A stretch of 57,852 nucleotides of DNA, taken from assembly GCF_021654135.1 (NCBI RefSeq), contig NZ_JAKGSD010000052.1, forward strand, positions 1,169-59,020, read 5' to 3'. The stretch is from Amycolatopsis tucumanensis (GTDB lineage: Bacteria > Actinomycetota > Actinomycetes > Mycobacteriales > Pseudonocardiaceae). Within the stretch, counting starts at the first letter, position 1. Each line of letters starts with the position of its first letter. Position numbers and translations under genes: made by a program. Positions 33,995 to 42,685 of this stretch are shown piece by piece. The notes under the pieces are model-generated. The model searched no databases and was not told the origin of the DNA. It saw only the letters and a list, made by a program, of their open reading frames with translations.

Positions 33995-34963
33995 TCACCC
34001 GCGGTCGGCTCGCAGCGCCGCGAGCAGCTCGTCCGCCGCGGCGTACGGGTCCAGCTCGCGCTCGACGACCTTCTTCGCGACCGCGGGCAGGTGCCCGCCG
34101 CCGTGCAGGTCGGTCAGCCGCGCCTGCAGCTCGCGCAGCGCGATGGCCGCCACCTCGTCCGCGGCCCGCTCGGCGCGGCGGCGCTCCAGCTCCCCGTGCG
34201 AAGTCAGCCAGTCGTGGTGCTCGGACAGCGCCTTGACCAGGTCCTGCGCGCCTTCGCCGCGCGCGGCGACCGTCCGCACGATCGGCTGCCGCCAGCTCTC
34301 GCCGCGGATCTCCCGCCGCGCGTAGGCGATCATCTGCTTCAGGTCGCGCACCACGGTCTCCGCGCCGTCGCGGTCGGCCTTGTTCACCACGAACACGTCG
34401 GCGATCTCCAGCACCCCGGCCTTGGCCGCCTGGATCCCGTCGCCGAGCCCGGGCGCGAGCAGCACCACCGTGGTGTCGGCCAGCTTCACGACGTCCACTT
34501 CGGACTGGCCGACCCCGACGGTCTCGATCAGGACGACGTCGAACCCGGCGGCGTCGAGCACCCGCACCGCCTGCGGCGTCGCCCAGGACAGGCCGCCCAG
34601 GTGCCCGCGGGTGGCCATCGAGCGGATGAACACGCCCGGATCGGTGGCGTGCTCGGTCATCCGGATCCGGTCGCCGAGCAGCGCCCCGCCGGAGAACGGC
34701 GACGACGGGTCGATCGCGAGCACCCCGACGCGCTTGCCCTCCGCGCGCAATGCGGACAACAGCATGGACGTCGAAGTCGACTTGCCGACGCCGGGCGGCC
34801 CGGTCAGGCCGATCACCCGCGCCCGGCCGGTGTGCGGCGTGAGCGCCGCGGCCACCTCACGCAGGCGCGGGTGCGCGTCCTCGACCAGCGAGATCAGCCT
34901 GGCGACCGCGCGCGGCTGTCCCTCCCGCGCGCGGTCGACGAGTTCCCCGACGTCCAGTGGCAC
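33995..34963 (-). CDS. meaB: Methylmalonyl-CoA mutase-associated GTPase MeaB
   Basis: A 322-aa G3E GTPase that protects and loads B12 mutases. Walker A GPPGVGKST (about 52-60), switch region ETVGVGQSEVDV and base-recognition NKAD are present, with the C-terminal dimerisation helices. GTG at 34963 overlaps the thiolase stop by 1 nt (TAGTG), so the two are coupled. Near methylmalonyl-CoA epimerase and crotonyl-CoA carboxylase/reductase it fits an ethylmalonyl/methylmalonyl-CoA pathway; the mutase itself is not in the window. Confidence 0.92.
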   Translation of the reverse strand: MPLDVGELVDRAREGQPRAVARLISLVEDAHPRLREVAAALTPHTGRARVIGLTGPPGVGKSTSTSMLLSALRAEGKRVGVLAIDPSSPFSGGALLGDRIRMTEHATDPGVFIRSMATRGHLGGLSWATPQAVRVLDAAGFDVVLIETVGVGQSEVDVVKLADTTVVLLAPGLGDGIQAAKAGVLEIADVFVVNKADRDGAETVVRDLKQMIAYARREIRGESWRQPIVRTVAARGEGAQDLVKALSEHHDWLTSHGELERRRAERAADEVAAIALRELQARLTDLHGGGHLPAVAKKVVERELDPYAAADELLAALRADRG

Positions 34964-36150
34964 TACAGCGCGGGCACCTTGATCAGCAGCGCGTCGCCCT
35001 GGCCACCACCACCGCACAGCCCGGCCGCGCCGAGCCCGCCGCCGCGGCGGCGCAGCTCGTGCACCAGGTGCACGGCCAGCCGCGCGCCGGACGCGCCGAT
35101 CGGGTGGCCCAGCGCGATGGCGCCGCCGTCGACGTTCACGATCTCCGGGTCGATGCCCAGCGCCTTCGTCGACACCAGGCCGACCGCTGCGAACGCCTCG
35201 TTGATCTCGACCAGGTCCAGCGCGCTCGCGTCCAGCTTCGCCTTCGCCAGCGCGGCCTTGATCGCGTTGGACGGCTGCTCGTGCAGGCTCGCGTCCGGGC
35301 CGGCGACGACACCGTGGGCGCCGATCTCGGCGAGCGGCTCCAGGCCCAGCTCCTCGGCCTTGGCCCGGCTGGCGACGACGACCGCGGCGGCGCCGTCGGA
35401 GATCTGCGAGGCCGAGCCCGCGGTGATGGTGCCGTCCGAGGCGAACGCCGGGCGCAGCTTCGCCAGGCTCTCCGCGGTGGTGTCGGCGCGCACGCCCTCG
35501 TCGGTGTCGAACACGACCGGGTCGCCCTTGCGCTGCGGGATGGACACCGGCGCCAGCTCGGCCTTGAACCGGCCGGCTTCGGCGGCCGCGACCGCGCGCT
35601 GGTGCGACCGGGCCGAGAAGGCGTCCTGGTCCTCGCGCGTGATGCCGTAGCGGGAGTTGTACTTCTCCGTGGACGCGCCCATCGCGCACTGGTCGAAGGC
35701 GCAGAACAGGCCGTCGTAGGCCATGTGGTCGAGCAGCGCGGTGTCGCCGTACTTGAAGCCGGACCGCGACTTCGGCAGCAGGTGCGGCGCCTGGGTCATC
35801 GACTCCTGGCCACCCGCCACCACGAGGTCGAATTCGCCGGCGCGGATGAGCTGGTCGGCCAGCGCGATGGCGTCCAGGCCGGACAGGCACACCTTGTTGA
35901 TGGTCAGCGCGGGCACGTCCATCGGGATGCCTGCGGCGACCGCGGCCTGACGGGCCGGGATCTGGCCCGCGCCCGCGGTGAGCACCTGACCCATGATCGT
36001 GTACTGCACCTTGTCCGGGGACACCCCGGCCTGCTCCAGCGCGGCCTTGATGGCGATCCCGCCGAGTTGCGCGCCCGTGAAGTCCTTCAGTGAACCGAGC
36101 AGACGCCCGATCGGGGTACGCGCGGCACCCAGGATGACGGAACCGGACAC
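34963..36150 (-). CDS. Acetyl-CoA C-acetyltransferase (thiolase)
   Basis: A 395-aa thiolase making or cleaving acetoacetyl-CoA. The nucleophilic Cys lies in INKVCLSGLDAI (about residue 88), the NEAFA motif in VEINEAFAAV, and the GHPIGASGAR and C-terminal CGGGGQGDA motifs are intact. GTG start at 36150; the frame extends upstream without support. It shares a transcript with meaB and diverges from the epimerase gene with a 118-bp gap. Confidence 0.92.
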   Translation of the reverse strand: MSGSVILGAARTPIGRLLGSLKDFTGAQLGGIAIKAALEQAGVSPDKVQYTIMGQVLTAGAGQIPARQAAVAAGIPMDVPALTINKVCLSGLDAIALADQLIRAGEFDLVVAGGQESMTQAPHLLPKSRSGFKYGDTALLDHMAYDGLFCAFDQCAMGASTEKYNSRYGITREDQDAFSARSHQRAVAAAEAGRFKAELAPVSIPQRKGDPVVFDTDEGVRADTTAESLAKLRPAFASDGTITAGSASQISDGAAAVVVASRAKAEELGLEPLAEIGAHGVVAGPDASLHEQPSNAIKAALAKAKLDASALDLVEINEAFAAVGLVSTKALGIDPEIVNVDGGAIALGHPIGASGARLAVHLVHELRRRGGGLGAAGLCGGGGQGDALLIKVPAL

Positions 36151-36268
36151 AGCAGCCTCCAACAGACGAACGACGGCGGTCGATCCGACGATACCCGGAG
36201 CAACCGTCCAGTACAGGTGTGAGCCGTGGCACCCACGCACCCAGGTGCCAAGCTTTATCCTCACCACT

Positions 36269-36712
36269 ATGAATGACGCGCTGAAGCCGTTCGTGACGAC
36301 CATCGACCACGTCGGCATCGCCGTCGCCGATCTCGACGCCGCGATCGACTTCTACGCGGAGAACTTCGGCATGATCGCCACGCACTCCGAGGTCAACGAG
36401 GAGCAGGGCGTGCGCGAGGCGATGCTGCACGCGCCGGGCGACGAGTCCGGCCCCGCCATCCAGCTGCTCGCGCCGCTGCGACCGGACTCGACGATCGGGA
36501 AGTTCCTCGACACCAAGGGCCCCGGCCTGCAGCAGGTCGCCTACCGGGTCACCGATGTCGAGGCCGCGGCCGAGGCGCTGCGGGCCAAGGGCCTGCGCCT
36601 GCTGTACGACAAGGCCAAGCGCGGCACCGCGAACAGCAAGGTGAACTTCGTGCACCCGAAGGACGCCGGCGGGGTGCTCGTCGAACTGGTCGAGCCCGCC
36701 GCCGCGCACTAA
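36269..36712 (+). CDS. mce: Methylmalonyl-CoA (ethylmalonyl-CoA) epimerase
   Basis: A 147-aa vicinal-oxygen-chelate protein: TIDHVGIAVADLDAAIDFY at the start (metal His about 14), IQLLAPL, GLQQVAYRVTDVE and KVNFVHPKDAGGVLVELVE with the second-half ligands. Size and motifs match methylmalonyl-CoA epimerase. The ATG at 36269 lies in a gap divergent from the thiolase. Its stop overlaps the convergent TetR stop by 3-4 nt. Confidence 0.92.
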   Translation: MNDALKPFVTTIDHVGIAVADLDAAIDFYAENFGMIATHSEVNEEQGVREAMLHAPGDESGPAIQLLAPLRPDSTIGKFLDTKGPGLQQVAYRVTDVEAAAEALRAKGLRLLYDKAKRGTANSKVNFVHPKDAGGVLVELVEPAAAH

Positions 36713-37299
36713 CCCGGGGCGGGCCGGGCCATCAGCGCGTCGGCGATGAAGTTCAGCTCCCGCTCCATCAGGTCCGGCGGGTCGTCCCCGCCGTGCCGCG
36801 CCACCGAGTGCCGGTAGCTCACCGCGAGCGCCAGCAGCCCGGCCGCGCTGTCCACGTCGGCCACCGCGAGGTCGCCGTCCCCCGCCGCGATGATCACCGT
36901 GCGGACCTGCCGGACCAGCTGCTGGAACCGGTCGTGCAGCGCGTCCCGCACCGCCCGGTGGGTGTCGGCCTCCCGCCACAGCAGGTGGGACAGCATCCGC
37001 GACCGGGCGAGCCGCGCGTCGAGTTCGGACACCAGCCGCCGCAGGCTCTCCGCGATGTCGCCGGGCACGACCACCCGCGCGGCGTCGATCTGCTCGTCCG
37101 GCAGGCGCTTGATGAGCGCGCTGAGCAGGTCGGCCTTCCGCCGGAAGTAGTAGTGCACGAGACCCTTCGGCACGCCGGCCCGCTCGGCGATCCGGGAGGT
37201 CGGAGTGGCGTCGAAACCGCTTTCCGCGAAGAGGTCCTCGGCCGCGCGGAGGATCCGCTCCTTGGCCGGGAGGTCGTCGCCGTGTTCGGTCCGCGCCAC
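36709..37299 (-). CDS. TetR-family transcriptional regulator
   Basis: A 196-aa regulator with a TetR HTH (LFAESGFDATPTSRIAERAG, VPKGLVHYYFRRKADLLSAL, about 22-60) and a helical ligand-binding domain. GTG at 37299 is preferred over GTG 37332 because a GAGG/GGCGG purine run precedes it. The two palindromes upstream of the crotonyl-CoA reductase are candidate sites. Inferred ligand: an acyl-CoA, from the neighbours. Confidence 0.88.
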   Translation of the reverse strand: MARTEHGDDLPAKERILRAAEDLFAESGFDATPTSRIAERAGVPKGLVHYYFRRKADLLSALIKRLPDEQIDAARVVVPGDIAESLRRLVSELDARLARSRMLSHLLWREADTHRAVRDALHDRFQQLVRQVRTVIIAAGDGDLAVADVDSAAGLLALAVSYRHSVARHGGDDPPDLMERELNFIADALMARPAPG

Positions 37300-37380
37300 T
37301 CCGCCCGCCTCTCGTACAGCTCGCCGGCCCACAACGCTAACCGAAAACCGGCTCGTCGTGGGCCGACCGGGGTGACTGCC

Positions 37381-37755
37381 TCAGTGCGCGGTCGTCATCC
37401 CACCGCGGTGCACCGCGTTCGCCACGGGCAGTGCCGCCAGCCCGGCGATCGCGGTCAGGGCGCCGATGATCCACGAGGACCACGCCGCCACGTCCAGTGC
37501 CGTGTAGGTCATCACCCACGGCGCGATGAACAGCAGCGCCCCGAGGATGACCTGGACCCCCTCGCCGTAGACGAGGCCCGGCATGGACAGCGAAAGCAGG
37601 CCGTCCAGCGCGATCAGGGCGCCCAGCACGATCATCGTCCACATGGTGGTGGTGTCGGTGTCGGCCCACAGGGGCGTCAGTACCGCCACCACCCCGAGCA
37701 CGACCTCGGCCCAGTCGTGCGGACGGGTCCACGCCCGCTTCGAACGATCAGCCAT
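37381..37755 (-). CDS. SPW-repeat membrane protein
   Basis: A 124-aa protein with four hydrophobic helices arranged as two repeats, each having a Pro-Trp signature (LTPLWAD about 27-33 and FIAPWVMT about 77-84), the SPW repeat family. Function unknown. It lies between the TetR gene and a 28-bp palindrome, all upstream of the divergent crotonyl-CoA reductase. Confidence 0.85.
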   Translation of the reverse strand: MADRSKRAWTRPHDWAEVVLGVVAVLTPLWADTDTTTMWTMIVLGALIALDGLLSLSMPGLVYGEGVQVILGALLFIAPWVMTYTALDVAAWSSWIIGALTAIAGLAALPVANAVHRGGMTTAH

Positions 37756-37820
37756 TCGTGATCACCTCCGAACCCGATCCGGGAGACCACGCGGCGCGGT
37801 CTCCGCACTGCCATGGTGCG

Positions 37821-37848
37821 CCTTGATTGGCCGGCCGGTCAATCAAGG
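37821..37848. promoter_or_regulatory. 28-bp near-perfect palindrome, TetR-like operator
   Basis: CCTTGATTGG (37821-37830) and CGGTCAATCAAGG at the right end (37836-37848) form a 28-bp dyad centred on CCGGCCGG with a single mismatched pair. Size and TTGA...TCAA outer arms resemble actinobacterial TetR operators. It lies 66 bp from the SPW start. Confidence 0.65.
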
Positions 37849-37912
37849 TTGGATTACGGCGAACCCGGCACAACGGACGGGTGAGGTAGCCCTCCTCCCG
37901 GACAGTGGCGGA

Positions 37913-37936
37913 TGACGTTACTGGCCAGTAATGTCA
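37913..37936. promoter_or_regulatory. 24-bp palindrome TGAC-n-TTACTGG/CCAGTAA-n-GTCA
   Basis: TGACGTTACTGG (37913-37924) and CCAGTAATGTCA (37925-37936) are inverted arms with one mismatched pair. It ends 30 bp before the crotonyl-CoA reductase ATG, where it would block transcription, so it is a likely repressor operator. Confidence 0.7.
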
Positions 37937-37966
37937 GGCACTCCAACCCAGCGCAGGGAGGCCCAC

Positions 37967-39304
37967 ATGACGATCACGGACATCCGGGATGCGATCCTCG
38001 CCGGCGAGACCGCCGAAGTGGGCGCCCTGCCGGTGCCGGAGGCCTACCGCGGCGTGACGGTCCACGCCGACGAGGCCGGCATGTTCGACGGCATCCCCTC
38101 CCGGGACAAGGACCCGCGCAAGTCGCTGCACGTCGACGAGGTGCCCACCCCCGAGCCTGGGCCGGGCGAGGCGCTGATCGCCGTGATGGCCAGCGCGATC
38201 AACTACAACACCGTGTGGACGTCGATCTTCGAGCCGATCCCCACGTTCAAGTTCCTGCAGCGCTACGGGAAGCTCTCGCCGCTGGCCAAGCGCCACGACC
38301 AGCCCTACCACGTGGTCGGCTCGGACGCGGCCGGCGTCGTGCTGCGCACCGGGCCGGGTGTGCACCGGTGGCAGCCGGGCGACCAGGTCGTCGCGCACTG
38401 CCTCAACGTCGAGCTGGAGGGCCCGGACGGGCACAACGACACGATGCTCGACTCCGACCAGCGGATCTGGGGCTTCGAGACGAACTTCGGCGGGCTCGCC
38501 GAGCTGGCGCTGGTCAAGGCCAACCAGCTGATGCCCAAGCCGGACCACCTGACCTGGGAGGAGGCCGCCTGCCCCGGGCTGGTCAACTCCACCGCCTACC
38601 GGCAGCTGGTGACCCCCAACGGGGCGAACATGAAGCAGGGCGACGTGGTGTTGATCTGGGGCGCCTCCGGCGGGCTCGGGTCGTACGCCACGCAGTTCGC
38701 GCTCAACGGCGGCGCGATCCCGGTGTGCGTGGTGTCCAGCCCGGAGAAGGCGGAGATCGTCCGCCGGATGGGTGCCGAACTGGTGATCGACCGCAACGCG
38801 GAGGGTTACCGGTTCTGGAAGGACGAGAACACGCAGGACCCGAAGGAGTGGCAGCGCTTCGGCGCGCGCATCCGAGAGTTGACCGGCGGTGAGGACCCGG
38901 ACATCGTGTTCGAGCACCCGGGCCGGGAAACGTTCGGCGCGTCGGTCTACGCGGCGCGCAAGGGCGGCACGATCGTCACCTGCGCGTCCACCTCGGGTTA
39001 TCTGCACCAGTACGACAACCGGTACCTGTGGATGAACCTGAAACGGATCATCGGCTCGCATTTCGCGAATTACCGTGAGTCGTGGGAGGCCAACCGGTTG
39101 ATCGCGAAAGGCCTGATCCACCCGACGCTGTCCCGGACGTACCCGATGACCGAAACCGGGCAGGCGGCGCTGGACGTGCACCGCAACGCCCACCAGGGCA
39201 AGGTCGGTGTGTTGTGTCTCGCCCCGGAGGAGGGTTTGGGCGTGCGTGATGTGGAGAAGCGGTCCAAGCACATCGACCGGATCAATTTGTTCCGCGGCGC
39301 CTAA
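37967..39304 (+). CDS. ccr: Crotonyl-CoA carboxylase/reductase
   Basis: A 445-aa medium-chain dehydrogenase that converts crotonyl-CoA, CO2 and NADPH to ethylmalonyl-CoA. The N-terminal PSRDKDPRKSLHVDEVPTP, AINYNTVWTSIFEP, HVVGSDAAGVV and GASGGLGSYATQ (cofactor loop) and the FEHPGRETFGASVY segment are characteristic. GGGAGG lies 6 nt before the ATG at 37967; an earlier ATG would start inside the palindrome. With thiolase, epimerase and MeaB nearby it supports acetyl-CoA assimilation or supply of ethylmalonyl-CoA extender units. Confidence 0.95.
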   Translation: MTITDIRDAILAGETAEVGALPVPEAYRGVTVHADEAGMFDGIPSRDKDPRKSLHVDEVPTPEPGPGEALIAVMASAINYNTVWTSIFEPIPTFKFLQRYGKLSPLAKRHDQPYHVVGSDAAGVVLRTGPGVHRWQPGDQVVAHCLNVELEGPDGHNDTMLDSDQRIWGFETNFGGLAELALVKANQLMPKPDHLTWEEAACPGLVNSTAYRQLVTPNGANMKQGDVVLIWGASGGLGSYATQFALNGGAIPVCVVSSPEKAEIVRRMGAELVIDRNAEGYRFWKDENTQDPKEWQRFGARIRELTGGEDPDIVFEHPGRETFGASVYAARKGGTIVTCASTSGYLHQYDNRYLWMNLKRIIGSHFANYRESWEANRLIAKGLIHPTLSRTYPMTETGQAALDVHRNAHQGKVGVLCLAPEEGLGVRDVEKRSKHIDRINLFRGA

Positions 39305-39318
39305 GTAGTCTGGGCCGC

Positions 39319-40380
39319 ATGAGCCTTGGCGACGAACGAGAGCTTGTACCGCTCGGCGCGGGTTTCGACCTGGCCAAGCGCGGTTACGACCGCCACCAGG
39401 TCGACGAGCACCTCGAACGGCTGGACAGCGACCTGAAAATGCTCGCCGCCGACCGGGATGCCGCCATCTCGCAGGCCGGCGACCTCGCCCGGCAGCTGGA
39501 GCAGGCTCGCGGCGAGATCGAGAACCTGCGCGGCCAGGTCGAGCGGCTGGGCCAGCCGCCGACGACGGTCGAGGGCCTGTCCGAGCGGTTGCAGCGCATG
39601 CTGCGGCTGGCGCAGGAGGAGGCCGCCGACACGCGGGCCCGCGCGGAGGCCGAGGCCGGGCACATCCGGGCGAAGGCCGAGTCGGACGCCAGCGCCATGC
39701 GCGCCCGCTACGAGCAGCTGCTGTCCGAGCTGGACGCGCGGCGCAAGGAGATGGAGGCCGAGCACCGCAAGGTGCTGGAGACCGCGCGCGCCGAGGCCGA
39801 GTCGATCACGAACAAGGCCAAGGAGGAGCGGGACCGGCTGGACCGCGAGGCTGAGCAGCGCCGCACGCAGGTCGAAGAGGACTTCGAGATCGCAATGGCG
39901 GCACGGCGCACCGAGGCGATGCGGGTGCTGGCGGAGCAGGAGGCGACCAGCAAGGCGGAAGCCGAGCGCCGCGTCCGCGAAGCGACGGACGAGGCCGCGG
40001 CGATCCGCAAGAAGGTCGCCGAGGAGGAGGCCGCCGCGAAGGCCGAGATCGAACGCCGCCGCCGCGAGTCCATCGAGGACGCCAACCGCCGCAAGACGGA
40101 GTCGATCACCGAGGCGAACGCCCGCGTGGCGGAGGCGTCCGACGAGGCGGCGCGCCGCGTGCGCGAAGCCACGGAGGAGTCGAACCGCCGCATCAACGCG
40201 GCCGCCGACCGGGTGGAGGCGCTGCGCAAGCTGCGCGCGGGAATCGCCGAACAGGTCAAGGCAGCGCGCGAAGTGCTGCTAGAGGCCAATTCGGTGCTCG
40301 GCGAAGCCGAACCGGTGATCGAGCCCCTACCCGAGGAGCGCGAGGCCACACCTGCGGGGAAGCCCTCCGGGAGGCAGTAG
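39319..40380 (+). CDS. DivIVA-like coiled-coil protein
   Basis: A 353-aa protein with an N-terminal DivIVA-type motif (FDLAKRGYDRHQVDEHLERL, about 16-35) and then almost continuous coiled coil rich in Ala/Glu/Arg heptads to about residue 320, ending in a Pro-rich tail. This fits polar-growth/cytoskeletal proteins of actinobacteria (DivIVA/Scy/FilP group) rather than the essential Wag31, which is shorter with a separate C-terminal coil. It starts 15 bp after ccr but is probably functionally separate. Confidence 0.83.
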   Translation: MSLGDERELVPLGAGFDLAKRGYDRHQVDEHLERLDSDLKMLAADRDAAISQAGDLARQLEQARGEIENLRGQVERLGQPPTTVEGLSERLQRMLRLAQEEAADTRARAEAEAGHIRAKAESDASAMRARYEQLLSELDARRKEMEAEHRKVLETARAEAESITNKAKEERDRLDREAEQRRTQVEEDFEIAMAARRTEAMRVLAEQEATSKAEAERRVREATDEAAAIRKKVAEEEAAAKAEIERRRRESIEDANRRKTESITEANARVAEASDEAARRVREATEESNRRINAAADRVEALRKLRAGIAEQVKAAREVLLEANSVLGEAEPVIEPLPEEREATPAGKPSGRQ

Positions 40381-40459
40381 AGGCGCGGCGCAGCCCGCGG
40401 AGCGGGGAGCCGGGCGCAGGCCAGGGAAGCCTGCCGAGTCGGCGCGGCAAGCGCGCCTC

Positions 40460-40735
40460 GGCAGGTCCGGCACACCCGGCTGACTCACCTCGGCACGCCC
40501 GGCAGATCCGGCTGGCCCACCCCGGCACACCCGGCAGATCCGGCTGGCCCACCCCGGCACACCCAGCAGATCCGGCTGGCCCACCCCGGCACACCCGGCA
40601 CATCCGGCTGGCCCACCCCGGCACACCCAGCAGATCCGGCACGCCCACCCCGGCACACCCAGCAGATCCGGCACGCCCACCCCGGCACACCCGCCAGGCC
40701 CGGCACGCCCACCCCCGCACGCCCGGCACGCTTGG
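40460..40735. repeat. 32-bp tandem repeat (minisatellite), about 8 copies
   Basis: A unit of 32 bp built from GGCAGATCC, GGCTGGCCCACCCC and GGCACACCC recurs at 40501, 40533, 40565, 40597, 40629, 40661, 40693 and 40725, exactly 32 bp each, with a degenerate first copy near 40460. Later copies switch CTGGCCC to CACGCCC. There are no unique spacers, so it is not CRISPR, and 32 is not a multiple of three. Confidence 0.9.
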
Positions 40736-41214
40736 TTTCACATGCCCGGCCTTCCGATCAGGCAAGCGCTGTTTCGCCGACCGGACAGGCTCGATCCCAC
40801 CGGCAGGACATGCCGCGACAGCCCAACCGAGCAGGCTCGGGCCCATCACGGGCGGTCCTGCCGCGCCGAGCGGCAGCGCGGCCACACCCGCCCGCCGTGA
40901 CGAGCAGCCTGACCGGTCACCCCTGCGGTGGCACCTCCAGCGCGGGACCCACGTCGCTCGCCGCCGGCGCCGCGCTCGCGGCCCCTCCAAGCCATCAGCC
41001 CCGATCTTCGCTCCGGTTCGCCGCCACCGCCGCTGAGCCGCCCCACCTGCGCAGTTGTTGCCCCGGCGCAAGGGGTGTCCGAGCAGCTGTCACGGCCCGC
41101 CGAAGAACGTGAAACCGTCCCCGGTGGTGGGGCTGCGCAGAAACCGACTGGCGAGTAACCTAGGGCGCCACTTGCGAAAGCGCACAGGCGCGCACCCTTG
41201 CCGGAGGTATTGGG
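40736..41214. other. Gene-free stretch upstream of the universal stress protein
   Basis: No supported gene on either strand in about 480 bp. The stretch 40381-40459 before the minisatellite is likewise empty. The promoter of the stress protein should lie near 41150-41210, but no clear hexamers stand out. Confidence 0.5.
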
Positions 41215-41664
41215 ATGGCTGCATACCGGACCGTGGTTGTCGGTACGGACGGGTCTGATTCATCGTTCCGCGCGGTCGACCGGGCGGCGGCCGTGGCCGC
41301 GGACTCCGGCGCCACGCTCGTCATCGTGTGCGCCTACTACCCGGCGAGCAGGCAGGACGTGGAGAAGGCCCAGGACGTCCTCGGCGAGGAGGCCTACCAG
41401 GTGGTCGGCTCGGCGCCGGCCGAGGACACGCTCCGCAGCGCCCGCGACCGCGCACTCAAGGCCGGCGCGGGGTCGACCGAGACGATCGCCGTGGTCGGGG
41501 AGCCGGTCGAAGCCTTGCGCAAGGTCGTCTCCGACAAGTCGGCCGACCTGCTGGTCGTCGGCAACCGAGGCCTGAACACGCTCACCGGGCGGCTGCTCGG
41601 GTCGGTGCCGTCGGAGGCGGCGCGCAAGTCGGGCGTCGACGTCCTGATCGTGCACACCACGTAA
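41215..41664 (+). CDS. Universal stress protein (UspA family, ATP-binding type)
   Basis: A 149-aa single Usp domain beginning YRTVVVGTDGSDSS with the ATP-binding signature VVGNRGLNTLTGRLLGSV (G-2x-G-9x-G-S/T). GGAGG lies 7-8 nt before the ATG. The adenylate cyclase starts 3 bp after its stop, so the two are co-transcribed, coupling a nucleotide-binding stress protein with cAMP synthesis. Confidence 0.93.
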   Translation: MAAYRTVVVGTDGSDSSFRAVDRAAAVAADSGATLVIVCAYYPASRQDVEKAQDVLGEEAYQVVGSAPAEDTLRSARDRALKAGAGSTETIAVVGEPVEALRKVVSDKSADLLVVGNRGLNTLTGRLLGSVPSEAARKSGVDVLIVHTT

Positions 41665-41667
41665 GCC

Positions 41668-42624
41668 GTGGTGGACTCCGAGCGCCTCGAGAGCATCCTG
41701 CTCGGCGGCAAGCGCCGCTACACGCGGCTCGAGGTGGCCGAGAAGGCGGGTGTGCCCATCGAACGGGCCACCCGCCTGTGGCGGGCGCTGGGGTTCGCCA
41801 CGGTCGGCGACGACGAGGTCGTCTTCACCGACGCCGACGTCGAGGCCGTCCGCACCACCGACCAGCTGATCTCCTCCGGCCTGCTCGACCAGGGCCTGGA
41901 GGCGCCGGTGGCGCGCACGCTGGGCCTGCACCTGTCCCGGCTGGCGGAGTGGCAGGTGCGGATGCTGTGGACGCTGATCACCGAGAACGAGCACCTCGGC
42001 CAGGACGACTCGCAGGTCGTGACGCTGGTCGAGCGCCTGCTGCCGGAGTTGCAGCGCGTGCAGGACTTCGTGTGGCGGCGGCACCTGGCGGCCTTCGCGG
42101 GCCGGGCGCTGGCGTCGCCGGAGGAGGACCTGGAGGCGCGGACGGAGGTCGTCGGGTTCGTCGACATGGTCGGCTACACGCGGCTGACCCGCCGCCTCGA
42201 CGAGAGCGAGCTCAGTGCCGTGCTGGAGGGCTTCGAGCTGCTCGCGACCGAGGTGATCGCCGACCACCACGGCCGGGTGGTGAAGATGATCGGCGACGAG
42301 GTGCTGTTCGTCGCCGACGCGCCCGCCGACGCCGCTGAGATAGCGCTGACGCTGACCGAACGCACAGCGGCGGACGCCGAACTGCCGGAAGTCCGGGCGG
42401 GCCTGGCGGCGGGCCGGATCCTGAGCCGCTTCGGCGACGTGTACGGGGCGGTGGTGAACATGGCCGCACGCCTCACGTCGGTGGCGCGCCCCGGCACGGT
42501 GCTGATCGACCGCGAACTCGCGGGCGAGCTGGCGGAACTGCCGGGTTTCACGGTGCGATCCCGCCGCCCGGCGACGGTCCGCGGCTACGCGCGGCTGCAC
42601 CCGTACGTGCTCAGGCGGGATTAG
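41668..42624 (+). CDS. Class III adenylate cyclase with Rv1264-like regulatory domain
   Basis: A 318-aa soluble cyclase. N-terminal half (about 1-155) is helical with RYTRLEVAEKAGVPIERATR, like the autoinhibitory/pH-sensing domain of Rv1264. The cyclase homology domain follows: metal Asp in VGFVDMVGYT (about 166), second Asp in KMIGDEVLF, and transition-state Asn/Arg in VVNMAARLTSV. GTG start at 41668 (a second GTG follows at once). Likely a homodimer making cAMP, co-expressed with the Usp gene. Confidence 0.88.
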   Translation: MVDSERLESILLGGKRRYTRLEVAEKAGVPIERATRLWRALGFATVGDDEVVFTDADVEAVRTTDQLISSGLLDQGLEAPVARTLGLHLSRLAEWQVRMLWTLITENEHLGQDDSQVVTLVERLLPELQRVQDFVWRRHLAAFAGRALASPEEDLEARTEVVGFVDMVGYTRLTRRLDESELSAVLEGFELLATEVIADHHGRVVKMIGDEVLFVADAPADAAEIALTLTERTAADAELPEVRAGLAAGRILSRFGDVYGAVVNMAARLTSVARPGTVLIDRELAGELAELPGFTVRSRRPATVRGYARLHPYVLRRD

Positions 42625-42685
42625 CAGGCCGAGCGGAAATCGATGCGACCACCGGTGCCCCGGCGGCCGCATCGATCGTCAAGGC

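Noticed and set aside
40460..40735. CRISPR array
   Set aside because: Repeats are contiguous with no unique spacers, and no cas genes are present.
40256..41071. 271-aa minus-strand frame over the 32-bp repeats, Gly/Cys/Ala-rich
   Set aside because: The 32-bp period is not a multiple of three, so the peptide repeat is a by-product; no ribosome site or family match.
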